In this document: one piece after another, positions 1 to 10,817 of the stretch
Layout: every line of letters begins with the position of its first letter
Position numbering within the stretch: position 1 is the stretch's first letter
Source of the DNA: Chara braunii
Lineage: Eukaryota; Streptophyta; Charophyceae; Charales; Characeae
Direction of reading: 5' to 3'
DNA length: 35,823 nt
NCBI GenBank assembly: GCA_003427395.1
Contig: BFEA01000193.1
Location: forward strand, 2,272,497 to 2,308,319
The notes under the pieces: generated by a model
Database searches by the model: none
What the model was told of the DNA's origin: nothing
The model's input: only the letters and a program-made list of their open reading frames with translations
Translations under genes and position numbers: made by a program

Positions 1-620
1 CCCCCTGCTGTCCTAGTGCTCGCAGTTGAGCATGCACATTATTGCTAAAGCCACTTGGGTGCATCTCTCTTTCTCTCCCACCTTTCTTCTTGTTTCTTCT
101 TCTTCCTTTTGCAATAGATCATCAAACAGCTTTTCAGTGATTACTTTGACGAGTTGAGGGCTATGGATTCGTCATCAAGTGTGGTGTTTGGTGCATGGGT
201 GCATACTGTAATTTTGATGCATAAATTTTGTCATATGAATGGTTAACCAGAAACTTCTGATAAATACCTAGCAATTGTGTGCATGTTTGTAAGGAGCAGT
301 CATCGTGGGAGACTTTGCCCCCTGCTGGTGCAGTAACCCTGTTCAGCAGCAGACCGGGGCTCAGAACTTCACCCCCGGTAAAAACACAGACTCAGTTGTC
401 TGTGCTGGGCTATGTGACCGAGTGTTACATCTTCGACGCCACACGGGTCCTACCGGACCCGACATAGGGGTAGAAGGACGCAGTAGGGCCAAAGGCCCGA
501 CCTTGGGGGTACTACAGGCCGTAAAGGCCTTACCTTGGACCAGACCCGACGGGCCGGCCCAAACGATATTACCATTTGGGCCTGGCGGCGCTCTTGAGGC
601 TGCCGCCCGCCGGTTGGGGC

Positions 621-644
621 TGAACCGTCCATCTGGACGGTTCA
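621..644. repeat. Perfect 11-bp inverted repeat (hairpin)
   Basis: The arm TGAACCGTCCA is followed by a 2-base loop and its exact reverse complement. It sits in a GC-rich stretch (about 440-790) with several other short self-complementary blocks such as GGCCGTAAAGGCC and ACCGGT. Function is unknown. The tight loop makes it a strong local fold if transcribed. Confidence 0.6.
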
Positions 645-943
645 GGGCACGGTCAGGCCTCGCAGCATAGAGGCCGACCTCTGCCCACCGGTACAAAACT
701 ACCGGTCCAGCCTCAGTGAGGCTATCGACCTACCGGCATTCTACCGGTACGGTATGGTACAGCGCGATACAGCGTTGGCGCTAAACTTAGCGCAGGAGCA
801 GCGAGGAGCAGCAGCGCAGCATTAGCGCAGCAGCAGCGGCGACTGAGTGTACCGGCGGCCATCGCCGCCTGAGGTATCGGGAGTTGGAGGCCTCTCTCCT
901 CCCTCCCCTCGCCAGTCCTCTCTCTCTCTCTCTCCTCCTCGAC

Positions 944-1003
944 TCCTTCTTCTTCTTCTTCTTCTTCTTCTTCTCTTCAGACTCCATCTTCTTCTTCTTC
1001 TTC
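944..1003 (+). repeat. CTT-rich microsatellite
   Basis: Two runs of CTT/TTC triplets are separated by a short interruption and follow a short CT run near 918-935. The ORFs reading through this stretch are only poly-Phe or poly-Lys products of the repeat, so no gene is called. Confidence 0.85.
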
Positions 1004-1981
1004 AGATTGGAGACTTATACTAGTTGGACAGAGATCAGAGTTGGACTTTGGTGGTATAAGACTGTGGGACTTACCGGATTGGAGACTTGGAGATTGTTGG
1101 GGTTGATACTTGGCGGCATCACAGTTCGGACACCGGTTACATTTGGACTCTGTATCTCCGACATTGGTGACTGATTGTCCTCGACATTTTGATCTTGTTG
1201 GATGACATTTTGGACTACCATATCGGTGACCTATCGGATTCTATCTCGGTGACCTATCGGTGCTGTCTACCTCCCCCACCTCCTTCGTCTCTCCTCCCAC
1301 CTTTCATCTGTGTATGTGTGTACGGGATCTGGGCATCGTCCATGCTTGGCCCAGACCCCACCATCTCACGATTGTATGTGTGTGGAGTGATGCTATGTGA
1401 GTCGGTCTATGTGAGTCAGTCCGTTTATCAGACTTCCGCTGCATATATGCTCAATGCTCATCCTACATTGGTTGATCTTTGGTTCTGCCCATACTCATTG
1501 AAGTATGTAACACCGAGACATGCCCAGCCTGAGTCTGTCGAGGAGGCTGTGTGACCGAACGCAGCACAAAGGAAATTCAACAGTCAAAGTCAACTGTAGA
1601 GTCAAAGGTACCGCGCCCAGGCCTATGGTCGGATACATTCACTTGTTGTGTGCAGGTACCCAGACAGCATTCAGGGCGGGAGGAATACAGTTTCTGGCCA
1701 ATCTGGGCCCTCATTCACATCGAGATCTAGACGGTGCAGAATTTCAGCACCCGGGGTCCAGACCCTGCATCCACGCTACTTAAGAGTTGACTTCCTGGCT
1801 GGAGGGCATTCGGTCTTGTGTCAATGCTGCACGCATTGACTTTGACATTGAAGCAGCAACGCTGCAGCGCTGCGACATTGCGACATTGGCTTGACCCTGG
1901 CTTTACGCTGGCATAGGAGGAGGACAGCACGGCGCTGCTGGCTGGCATAGTGGCTGGCTGGCTATGGTCTTCTGGGCATGC

Positions 1982-2190
1982 TGACGTGGCAGCTGCCACG
2001 CGCGTTGCTGACGTGGCCGCTGCCACCTGTATATGATTGATGACGTGGCGGGCTGCGAGATTGATGATGCTGTTCTGATTCTTCGTCACTTCGGAAGGGG
2101 ATCAAGATTGTGAATATTGAGGATACGTACCTAGTTGATGACGATACTCTCCAGTTGCTGATGTAGACAGATTGACGTGCCACGTGGCAC
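1982..2190. promoter_or_regulatory. Cluster of ACGT-core (bZIP/G-box type) motifs
   Basis: TGACGTGGC occurs at 1982-1990, 2009-2017 and 2041-2049. The perfect 14-bp palindrome GTGCCACGTGGCAC lies at 2177-2190 and contains a CACGTG G-box. In plants TGACGTGG and CACGTG are known bZIP/bHLH binding cores. There is no recognisable gene next to the cluster, so a regulatory role is only a possibility; LTR promoters can carry such clusters. Confidence 0.3.
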
Positions 2191-2558
2191 ATTGAGGAAG
2201 AACTTCAGACATTGTATTCAGACTATTGATTGATGAGGTGTTGAGGAGGAGGAGGGACCCGAAGCAGAAGTGGGTTGTTGTCTTCTTTTCTCCCCTTTGT
2301 CTATTTCCTCTCTCTCCTCCTTCGTCTGTGTATGATTCTCACCTCATTCTATCATCACACACATTGCGATTGTTTGTCATTCATCAGCAGATCCATAATC
2401 ATGTTGACGAGTATCATCACGTCTGGGCTCATTGCAGCTGGACTCCCAACCTGTTGCTGCGGTGGGGCCTACCAGTGGCAGCCACATGTGTTGCATTTGC
2501 GCGATCACTATTTCGAGGGCGGAACATTTTTCAATTGGAATTATTTTTCCCTTACACA

Positions 2559-2562
2559 GCAG
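2559..2562. repeat. Left target-site duplication of the LTR element (GCAG)
   Basis: GCAG directly precedes the TGCAAGG terminus at 2563, and GCAG directly follows the opposite terminus (CTCTCA) at 12681-12684. Ty3/gypsy elements usually make 5-bp duplications. Only 4 bp match exactly here, so either one base has changed or the border is off by one. Confidence 0.6.
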
Positions 2563-2638
2563 TGCAAGGAAAATGAGATATAGCAAAATGACAGAAATCC
2601 AGAGTGCAAAATCACATTGAAAGCCAGCAAGTCCAAAC
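2563..2638 (-). repeat. Terminal 76 bp of the 3' LTR, original orientation
   Basis: This stretch matches 11627-11702, the end of the intact LTR, base for base except for about three substitutions, and in the same orientation. It carries the outer terminus TGCAAGG (TTGCA on the element strand). It stops abruptly at 2638, where RNase H sequence of the opposite orientation begins, which marks the outer inversion breakpoint. Confidence 0.85.
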
Positions 2639-2639
2639 A

Positions 2640-3088
2640 GAACAACCCTTTGTTGTCACCACAGACACCAGTCAATATGGCATAGTGCGGTATTTGCGCA
2701 AAAGGAGGGGAAAATGTTGAGGTCGATCGAGTACATAAGCAAAAAAATGTCATCTCATAAATAAGCTAAGTCCACGTATGAGCGTGAGCTCTACGCTCTC
2801 TATAGAGCGCTGGTCCATTGGAGGCACTACCTCCTAAGCAGATTTTTTAATGTTAGATCTGACCATGAGACTCTGCGCTGAATTACGACACAGCTTGTGC
2901 TCTCCGACTCACTCAAGAGGTGGATGGAAGTCATAGACATGTATGACTTCAAGCTCAACCCTCTAAAGGGAAAGTACAACAAATTGGCCGATGCACTATC
3001 GCATCGGGCAGACAATCTGGGCCCGCTAGTGACTGAGTTTGGGATTTCTGATGATGTAACTCGATGTATGGTGGAAGCCTATTAAGAG
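2640..3088 (+). pseudogene. Ty3/gypsy RNase H domain, broken, inverted segment
   Basis: The reading frame opens at about 2640 with QPFVVTTDTSQYGI, the usual start of the retroelement RNase H domain including its first Asp. It continues with STYERELYALYRALVHW and SDHETLR and ends with KYNKLADALSHRA. The product would degrade the RNA strand of the RNA-DNA hybrid in reverse transcription. The frame shifts between about 2680 and 2720, and in-frame stops lie at 2762-2764 and 2879-2881. It is joined on its left to an LTR end instead of the RT domain, which is far away at 5592 on the other strand. It cannot be expressed as an intact domain. Confidence 0.85.
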
Positions 3089-3089
3089 G

Positions 3090-4568
3090 ACACTGTCACA
3101 TCCGAGATCATCCGCAAAGTTGCGCAAACTGTAAGCTAAGGACAATGCTACTTCTGATGAGTTTGCGCTGGTTGGCGGATTGCTGTGACTTGAGAAGGCT
3201 AGAAATAAACGTTTGTGTACCAAATAGAGAATCTTTACGCAGTTTATTTTTAGGTGAGTGTCACGATGCAACCAGACATTTTGGCTATAAAAAAACGCAG
3301 CTGCAAACTTAGTGCAGAAATTTTGGTGGCCCACAATGATGGATGATGCAAAGAAGTATATAGAAACTCGCCAGGTTTCTCAGCATGACAAGCCACAAAC
3401 GTAGGCACCACTTGGGCTTATCAAGCCCTTGCCCATCCCTGCTGGCCCAGGTCCAAGTGTGTCTATGGATTTCATGGATACCCTTGTGACCAGCAGGAGC
3501 GGTAAACAGCACATCTTCGTCATTGCGGACAGCTTCACTAAGTATGCTAGACTAGTCACTATGCCTGAGACGGCTAGGACTGACCACGTCATCAAGCAAT
3601 TTATGGACACAGCTGGGTACGTGACTTCGGTCTGCCTAAGTCTATTGTGAGCGACAGGGATGTCAGATTCACTAGCGAACTGTGGCAAAGTACAGCCCAA
3701 CAGATGGGCATGCGACTGCAAATGACGTCAGAGAACCGCCATGAGTCAGACGGACAGGCCGAGCAGATGAACCGGGTAGTGCAGCATTTGCTTGGGCACC
3801 ATATCGAGTGAAGTCAAGATGACTGGGATGAGAAGTTACCTCTCATCGCCAGCCTGTATAACAATGCTGTGCACAACACTACTGGTAAGACCCCCAACCA
3901 GCTGCATCTTGGTTGGAAGCCCAGATCTGCTCTTAACTTTCTGTTACCTGAAAATCAGCAAACTGCAGCACCTGGAAGCTTGAGTTTGCTGTAAGTATGA
4001 ACAGATGCTGCAGCAGGCCGTAGAGCATATCAAGAAAGCACAAGATGTCATGGTGACATCTGATAACGAACACAGACGACTGTCTGCATTTCAGGTAGGT
4101 GAATGAGTCTGGGTAAAATCATCTGAATTGGGCCAAGAGTTGGGAATTTCATGCAAACTGATGCCACAGTGCTTTGGGCCTTGGGAGATTTTGGACATAG
4201 TAGGAGATCAACCCGATGGCCCATCATATGTGATTCGCATTCCTGGTCACGTCCGTACACACCCTGTTTTCCATGCATCCAAATTGGCACCCGTCGATGA
4301 AACTGAGTGGTTCCCATGAACAAGATCTATGCTGCCTCCAACCATGGATGAACAAGTGGACATCGACGACATTCTTGAACACAAGCTGATGCCTGTGCCC
4401 AAGTTTCCAGGCCCTCTGAAGCTGCAGATGCAGTACCGAGTGCGGTTCAGACACCATACGGATCCTAAAAAAGATCGGTGGTTCACAAGAGAAGAACTAA
4501 TGAAGACTGCTCCCCAAATAATCTCAAGCTATGAACGAAATTTGAAAGGGAAGCAGCCTGCTGTGTAA
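3090..4568 (+). pseudogene. Ty3/gypsy integrase, broken, inverted segment
   Basis: Integrase would insert the cDNA into the host genome. The N-terminal zinc-binding region keeps the His pair (HDATRHFGY near 3260) but both cysteines are replaced (ETRQVSQ near 3370). The core shows SMDFMDTL (first Asp, about 3460), SIVSDRDVRF (second Asp, about 3640) and SDGQAEQMNR with the catalytic Glu (about 3745). A frameshift lies near 3620 and stops lie at 3809-3811 and 4104-4106. The C-terminal part GPWEILDIVG...HPVFHASKLAPV (4170-4305) is typical of gypsy integrase tails. A further stop at 4317-4319 precedes a well-preserved C-terminal stretch ending at 4568. Confidence 0.87.
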
Positions 4569-4593
4569 CGACTTCTCAGAGGACTATTGAAGT

Positions 4594-4606
4594 AAAAGAG
4601 GAGGGA
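4594..4606 (+). other. Polypurine tract of the LTR element
   Basis: AAAAGAGGAGGGA lies immediately upstream of the LTR start at 4607 and 26 bp after the integrase stop, exactly where a plus-strand primer is expected. It lies on the plus strand, so it belongs to the inverted segment. Confidence 0.8.
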
Positions 4607-5591
4607 TGCGAGGGTTTATGCCTTGGCATAGGGCCCTGCAGCAGGCGCGTGCCCTCCCTAAGCGAAGGCGGGCCCCCTCAATCTCAGTGCGCCCTGAACT
4701 CAACATTTTTTTGCAAATCTTGGTCGGCGCCAGACAGTTCCCACGCGCCAGTAATACGTGAATCCGCCTTGCTCGTGGAATTTTGTATACCATGTTTGTA
4801 TGGTGGCATGATGTAATACGCGAATGCACCGATAATCCAAAGTATTTGTGAGCCTTCCAGGCTCTTCCAGCCACGTGGTCAAAGTAGGGAGCATTGCACA
4901 TTTGTGCCTCTGCATGGTTCGGCATGCCTAACCAATTCAGTCCCAGGCCACTGTCTGAATCGGGACTGGGCGCGGACACTTTCGCCGAGACTGAAGCTAC
5001 TAGAAACTCGGTCTCACGTGGGTGTAGCAAAAGGCAGGTGCCCGCCTCTTTCCATATAGGGAAGGGCAGGGCGCAGGGTGGACATTCGGGCACCAGTGTG
5101 CAGCGCGGCAGCGCTGCTAGAGCAAGTGCTCGCGGCCAAGGCTGTGCGCTAGGGGTGCGCCAGCAGTAGGCTGTGAGCAGGGCGCTGCTGAGGGCAGTGC
5201 CATAGCCAGCCCATCCATAGCCGGGCCCGGCATGGATGGCCAGCGGAAGTGGTGGTGGTCGTCGTGCATGAGGGAGAAGACGTGGGTGATGAAGTCAAGG
5301 TTGAGAGAGAGAGAGAGATGAGGTTGATGATGTGAGGGCACGTACCTGGTCTTGATGATGGTTTACAAGAATCGTCCTCTTCATGTACTTCGGTTCGGCT
5401 GCTGACGTCAACAGGATGCATTGTCAATTCGTAGGCTGCTAGTAAGCTGTGTGGTCCTAGTCTGGGCGTTGAGCGCTAAGTGGGAGGAATGACTCTCGAT
5501 ACGTATATTGGTGGTGGTGAGAGTATGCTCTCATTGACATTCGGATTCAGTGCTTCGGTTCTTCTTTGGTGGAATATCAGTGTATTACTGC
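4607..5591 (+). repeat. Main part of the 3' LTR, inverted and truncated
   Basis: It begins TGCGAGGGTTTATGCC after the polypurine tract and is the reverse complement of 11715-12680, with roughly one difference in ten bases by eye. It includes an internal GA run near 5300 matching the CT run at 11984-12018. It stops at 5591 after TATTACTGC, where RT sequence begins. About 12 bp of LTR corresponding to 11703-11714 are in neither fragment and seem lost at the breakpoint. Confidence 0.85.
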
Positions 5592-6240
5592 GATAAGGCA
5601 TACTTCAATCTCTTCAAGGCTGCCTCACACTCTTCAGTTCACTCCCAAGGGGTGTCAAGTCGCGTGAGGTCAATTAGAGGAGAGGCTATAGTGCTGCAGT
5701 TTTTCACGAATGGGCGATAGTAGCCTATCATCCCCAAGAACGACCTCACCTGAGTCACAAATTGAGGTCTGGGCCAGTCACGTATGCTGGCCACTTTAGC
5801 ATCATTCGGCCTCAAACCTTCCGCATAAATCTCATGACCCAGATACAAGATGTTGGTGCGACCAAATTCACATTTCTCCAAGTTAACCTTGTACGAGCTC
5901 AACGTGCTCCTCTACAATCCTACTACAGATAAGGATATTGTCAAGGTACACGACAATAAACTTGTTTAAGTACTCGTGAAAGATCCGGTTCATTGCGTGT
6001 GGGAACATCCCAGGAGCATTGCATAGGCCAAAGGGCATCACCACAAACTCGTACAGACCGTACCTAGTCCAAAAAACGATTTTGTGCCGATCGTGATGGC
6101 ATTGAGGCCCCTATAGTCAATGCACATCCTTAGAGTCCCCCCTTTCTTTGGGACAAATAAAACTGGCACTCCGTAGGGGGATACTTTGCCATATCCAGCC
6201 CTTCTCTGTGAGCTCCTTAAGCTGGCGGCGGAGCTCATCT
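5592..6240 (-). pseudogene. Ty3/gypsy reverse transcriptase, broken
   Basis: On the minus strand the order is [29 protein letters not shown] (about 6090-6170), MPFGLCNAPGMF (about 6000-6040), VVYLDNILI (about 5930-5955), KCEFGRTNILYLGHEI and FLGMIGYYRPFVKNCS, then EECEAALKRLKYAL at the breakpoint. After NAITI the sequence jumps to the KTAF/RYG region, so the block with the first catalytic Asp (normally within a KIDL-type motif) is deleted and the frame shifts. The catalytic YxDD box reads YLDN. This enzyme cannot be active. It would normally continue into RNase H, now displaced to 2640 on the other strand. Confidence 0.87.
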
Positions 6241-6513
6241 AGCTCGTGAGAGATGTCCTATAAATCCGCACTCTAGGTACTTTGCTACCGGGGATGACTT
6301 CTATCACGTGGACAATCTCCCTTTCTACCACACCCCTAGGCTCCTCAAAGAGGTCTAAATATTGCACAATGACTGCTTCTATCTCTGCTTGTAGTAGTTA
6401 TAGAAAGATGGCGTGCACATGCAACCATAGTTCTCCACTAGTCTGCTAGCCTTAAACTTTTGCAGCCTAACGGTCCTTCCATTTGGCAACTTGTGGATCA
6501 TCACCTTCCTATC

Positions 6514-6834
6514 TCAATCAAACTGAGGCTTAGCAACCTCGAGGTAATACATGCTTAGCAACATGTCAAAAGGCAACTCGTCGCTAACAAGGAACGAGAC
6601 TTTGTGTCTCAGTTCCCCTCCTCCATATGAGAAGTTGCAGACTACATCCTGGACATAGTCTCTTACTACCATGGAATGTTTGTTGGCTAAAGTAGATGTT
6701 ACAAATATGCTAAGCCGCTGCATTTGGTCCCCTAGGCACAACCTATCCACACAAGCACAACTGATGAAGTTTCGTGTAAAACCTACATATGAGAAGGCGC
6801 CAACCTTTCGGCCACCTACATTGACTTCTACCAC
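6514..6834 (-). pseudogene. Retropepsin-like aspartic protease remnant
   Basis: This 106-residue open stretch has the gypsy protease pattern: an N-terminal strand with VGGRKVGAF, then TRNFIS where DSGATRNFIS is expected, and downstream FLVSDELPFDMLLSMYYL resembling the conserved DVILGMDWL segment. The catalytic Asp-Ser/Thr-Gly triplet is replaced by Tyr-Val-Gly, so activity would be lost even though the frame is open. Its position between the gag zinc knuckle and RT fits the normal polyprotein order. Confidence 0.7.
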
Positions 6835-7059
6835 AAAATGTTAACCTTTTGGACCTTTGTTCAACATCGCCCAAGTGTCTCTAGGGTCCTTCTTTAACAC
6901 TCAGTTTCTAACCCCTCTAAGGACTCAGACAAATCCATCGAACAGAGCATCGATTAGTCTAAATTTGTTTGCCAGGCGATCGAGGGATCAGTAGCCTTGA
7001 CATTGTCTGAAGTGGAGAAGGTAAGTTTATCACTTCAGCATGAGTAAGAGCGGCTAACA

Positions 7060-9193
7060 CTCCTACTGACCGGAGGTGTTTCCTTGGGAAGTGCTCACAA
7101 AAGCACCACCAGATTTGGCAGATCCAACCCTTACTATTGATGAGGCAACCTTCGTAGCGACCCGCTTCCTCTTGCACTTAGCCATCGTGTGCTCATACTG
7201 GCCACAATTCAAGCAAGTGCCTCGCGCAAGACAATCTCGCCACACCTCGTACTCGAGGCCAAGCTTCGTCCATATCATCCATATGGGTGTTTCTCGGTCC
7301 CCTTAGCCTTCTCCCTGATAGGAGCAACTACTCCACCATCTGAAGTCTCTATACTCCCATTTATCTTTGTTTCTTCCCCAAGGTCCGCGAAGTCATCAAT
7401 CCCAGTCGCTCGACCATCAGGGTCAACGAACACGAGGTTGCCTTTCTTCCTCCAGTCTTGAGGGAGCTTCTTCTTTCTCCCATCTAGCGGTCGACACTCT
7501 CAAGCCTAGCCTCAATGTCTAAGGCCTTTTTGCTGAAAGGAGCAAAGTCATCTACACCGACGGAGGCCTCATCGACCAAATTATTTTTGACATTTATAGG
7601 CAGACATCGCAAATAAGTTGTCAAGAGCACCTGCGGTTCATACCCATACCGCACACCAGGGACAACGATCAATCGCTCTACGACGTCTGTTACCTCCCGT
7701 ATTGTCCTGAATCTCTTTGAACCTAGACTAGCCAGAGAGTCAGTGGCCTTCTAAGCCCCTTGGGGGTCATGCCACCTGCTATAGACTAATTGTACAAGCT
7801 CCTCCAATGACCTGGCCTGTGCCTAGCCATCAAAGTTCTGATCGAAGACTATTGTACTAACCCGTTTAATCATCTAGCTGCAAATCCTTCTAAAAATGAC
7901 GCAACGATTATGGCTTCCTCCTCTGTCCTAGTGTGTTTGTGCCTTACGTATGTAGGCACAGTCTTCACCCAGGTGTCCAGGTCCTCTTCCTTCTTCTTGT
8001 TGCCATTGAAAGGTTTAGGACTCAACAAGGGTATCTTGGGGGTCTATTGCATAGATTTTACAACACCCTGTGCCTGCTGCATCGTTTGGGTAACCGTTGG
8101 AACAGGTCGCTGCGATCAACACTTGTTGGTGCAGCGACACTTGTTGCCGCTGTTGTAGCTGCTGCTGCGGTTGACTCTATTGCAAGGGCTGCTGCACTTG
8201 TGGCTGCTTTGTAGCGGCAACCACCGGATGGGTAAATGAAGAAGGTTGTACAATAATCTGCCCACTACTACCCACTACTAGTCCGCCTGATGGGGGTATG
8301 CCAAACTGAGGGGAAAAGGGTTGCCCTGTCGGCGGCAGCGTGGACCTGCAACCGTAGGGGGGGTTACAACAAACTGTGTTTGCCTGACCGATGGTCAAGG
8401 CGCCCACAATGCGGTTAGAATTTGGTTCTGACCAGCTATCAGTGCAGCCAACATCTCCTGCTGCACAACTTGCACTTCAGCTACACTCAACAGGGCGTTC
8501 CAAAGGGACAACAAACTGTGGTTGCCTAACCGATGGTCAAGGCACCCGTAATTTTGTCAGAATCTGGTTCTCACCAGCTATCAGTGCAGCCAACATCTCC
8601 TACTGCACAGCTTGCATTTCGGCTACACTCAAAAGGGAGTTCCAAAGGGACAGCCCTACGGGATCAAGAGTGGACTCATCTATAGCTTCTAACTTGCCCA
8701 ACTCCTCTCCCCTCGCCTTTAATCTGGCGTTTATAAATCTAGCTCTCTCTCTCCTTCCCTCTACTTTCCGTAGATGGCACTGTAACTCTATATGGGGAGC
8801 ATCTGCTTGCTGGATCTCATAATCCTCATCTGACATGGGTTGCTGCAACACTGACCTGCAAGCCAGCAGACTGAGTAACGGAAACTTGGGAAACACCCTG
8901 ACTGACACATGACGAAGAGGCTTGAGATGAGGCTTGTGACATGGTAGAGGCCGTAGCCATGCCTGCCTCCGCGTTGGCTCGAGTGCTAATGCTGCTCCTA
9001 ATGCCCTTTCGGCGTTGGCTGCTGCTTCCCTAGCCCTCTGCAATGTCGTCCTCTCTCTGGCTTCTCTCCACAGTCTCCTTTCCTCTCTGTGTTCTAACAC
9101 TTGAAAAGTGGTCGGCCGACTGAGTGCACGTCTCCGGGTAAGCCTCCTATCGTCTTGATCTAATACCTCAACCTCATTGTCATCTCCACTCAT
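7060..9193 (-). pseudogene. Ty3/gypsy gag region with CCHC zinc knuckle, broken
   Basis: A 197-residue open stretch starts at 9193 (MSGDDNEVEVLDQDDRR) and is Arg/Glu-rich, as a gag N-terminus or coiled coil would be. A Gln/Pro-rich part lies at 8177-8407. LLTTYLRCLPINVKNNL near 7560-7640 resembles a capsid-domain block. A classic nucleocapsid knuckle CLNCGQYEHTMAKC (CX2CX4HX4C) lies at 7174-7215, followed by Lys/Arg. Gag would form the particle and bind element RNA. The frame is interrupted several times; a 142-bp tandem duplication at 8366/8508 alone shifts the frame. The start at 9193 is the first Met of the open stretch and is not proven. Confidence 0.72.
8366..8649. repeat. Tandem duplication, period 142 bp, inside gag
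   Basis: ACAACAAACTGTG begins copies at 8366 and 8508. Both continue with GATGGTCAAGGC and TATCAGTGCAGCCAACATCT and end near AAAGGGACA. The copies differ at scattered sites, so the duplication is not recent. Since 142 is not a multiple of three, it breaks the gag frame. Confidence 0.85.
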
Positions 9194-10427
9194 GAGCTAT
9201 GCGTGGCCTACGATCTGTACTAGTCCTCACGGGGAGCTACCGCATCATGGCATCCAATCGATTTGAAATAAAAATAAAATAAATGTTCGATCCAGCTTTG
9301 TCAGAAAGTAGTCAACCGGTAACATCAGATAATCTCAGATTCCTACAAACAATTTTATTCCTACTTTTGACTAGTCTGAAACAGATTGCAGTGCAGCAAG
9401 GAAAGATTACTACCTATCTGCAACTGTCTGTCAGTTGTTCGCAATGTCTGTCACAACTAACTTATCAAAAATTATTCGCTGGTTGTGCATGCAGAATGGA
9501 ATTTTACATTAATAACAATCGAACTGTGCACTGGAATCTCCCCCCCCCCCTGTATCCCTCTTGAGTAGTCACTTGATGTCAACGTCCTGAAGCTCTGGTT
9601 CAGCGGCGTGTCTGAAGGTGTGCAATCAGCCCACCCCTGTGCCCAGGAAATAACTTATGACCAGTTCTGCCCCTTATTTATCCTCGTGTGCAACGAGCCT
9701 TCCATCCGATTGATCTAGCTGATCAAGAGGCAGTTTAAGGACAACCCCCAAGTTCCTCAGGAATTATTTAACGTCGCAGACAGGACGACGATCACAGCCA
9801 GTATTCATATCAGATCCCGCTGGAAATAATTTATAGACGGTCTGGTAGACGTCTCGCATAGGACTGGTCAGTCCACGTTCCCTCTATAGCGCAGCAAGCA
9901 GAACAAAGGACAAGCGGCAAAGCATGTGTGTACTAGTCCCAGCGGGTTGGCATGGTGACCGTGACCTGAGTGCTTCGTCCAAGGACCTTCAAAGGCAACG
10001 CCGGTCTCCCACCAACTTGCTCCCCAGGAAGAATGTCCACTCTCGAGGTTGAGCGCTTGCGACACCTCACAATGAGAGGACTCTCAAGACAGAACTCACT
10101 TCCTCACTGTAAGAAGTAACAAAGAGGGTCGATAAGATGAGTAACGTACCTCAAAATGCTGCCCCCAACCACAGATTTCACACCAGTAACCTCACGTGCA
10201 TTTATGATGACTGCCTCGGCACAACCCACAATGCAAGGCAGTTCCACCTCCGCTTAAATTGCCACGTCAGCAAGCTCTCATCATCCAGAGTGCACCCCTA
10301 TATCACCACATAGCATACTTGCGGCGCGTAGGTGAAGTGCGCTGCGCAGTACGCTGTGCAGTGCGCAGTGCGCCAATCCCAGGTGCGCGCGCGCAAAACA
10401 AACAAACCGTGATGTGTGTATACACGC

Positions 10428-10429
<2 letters not shown>

Positions 10430-10490
<61 letters not shown>
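10430..10490 (+). repeat. (GA)n microsatellite, about 61 bp
   Basis: It is an uninterrupted AG/GA dinucleotide run. All ORFs covering it read as Arg-Glu or Ser-Leu repeats and are not genes. It lies inside the leader of the LTR element. Confidence 0.95.
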
Positions 10491-10491
<1 letters not shown>

Positions 10492-10565
10492 ACAAAGCCC
10501 TTTCACATTATTCAGACAACCCCTGCCGGTACTTCAAAAGGTCCCTGCCAAAAATTGGCAAGGGT

Positions 10566-10757
10566 CCCTTCGGCAGGAACGGGGTGGTCATTGGAAGGGT
10601 CGTCACTGGACTCGTAGTAAGGAGGGAGCAGGCCAGCTACATATGATATAGCTTGCCGCTACTCCCTTCGGCAGGAATGGGGTGGTCATCAGAAGGGTCG
10701 TCACTGGACTCGTAGTAAGGAGGGAGTAGGCCAGCTACATATGGTGTAGCTTCGATT
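10566..10757. repeat. Tandem duplication, period 98 bp
   Basis: CCCTTCGGCAGGAA starts copies at 10566 and 10664. Both run through GGGTGGTCAT, CGTCACTGGACTCGTAGTAA and GGCCAGCTACATATG, with few differences. It is located in the leader of the LTR element. Confidence 0.88.
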
Positions 10758-10817
10758 TCAGGTTCGTGTTTCAGCAGTTATGGGTTACTGACTTACTAAC
10801 TCGGCATGTGATTTTGA

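Larger units (their letters stand above)
1..2558. other. Gene-free low-complexity region left of the retrotransposon
   Basis: No ORF here resembles a known protein; the six-frame ORFs are short and overlap each other. The stretch holds pyrimidine-rich DNA with a CTT run, short palindromes around ACCGGT and GGCC, a duplicated phrase CGGTGACCTATCGG near 1227 and 1247, and ACGT-core motifs near 1982-2190. It could be part of another old LTR or an intergenic region. I could not define borders or a protein, so no function is assigned. Confidence 0.5.

Noticed and set aside
2640-9193. Two independent retrotransposons in head-to-head arrangement
   Set aside because: The domains are complementary without overlap, the LTR pieces complement each other to one full LTR, and only the outermost ends have matching flanks. 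One inverted element is the simpler reading.
10259-10651. ORFs with long Arg-Glu or Ser-Leu runs
   Set aside because: They are produced by the GA microsatellite in all frames and have no domain on either side.
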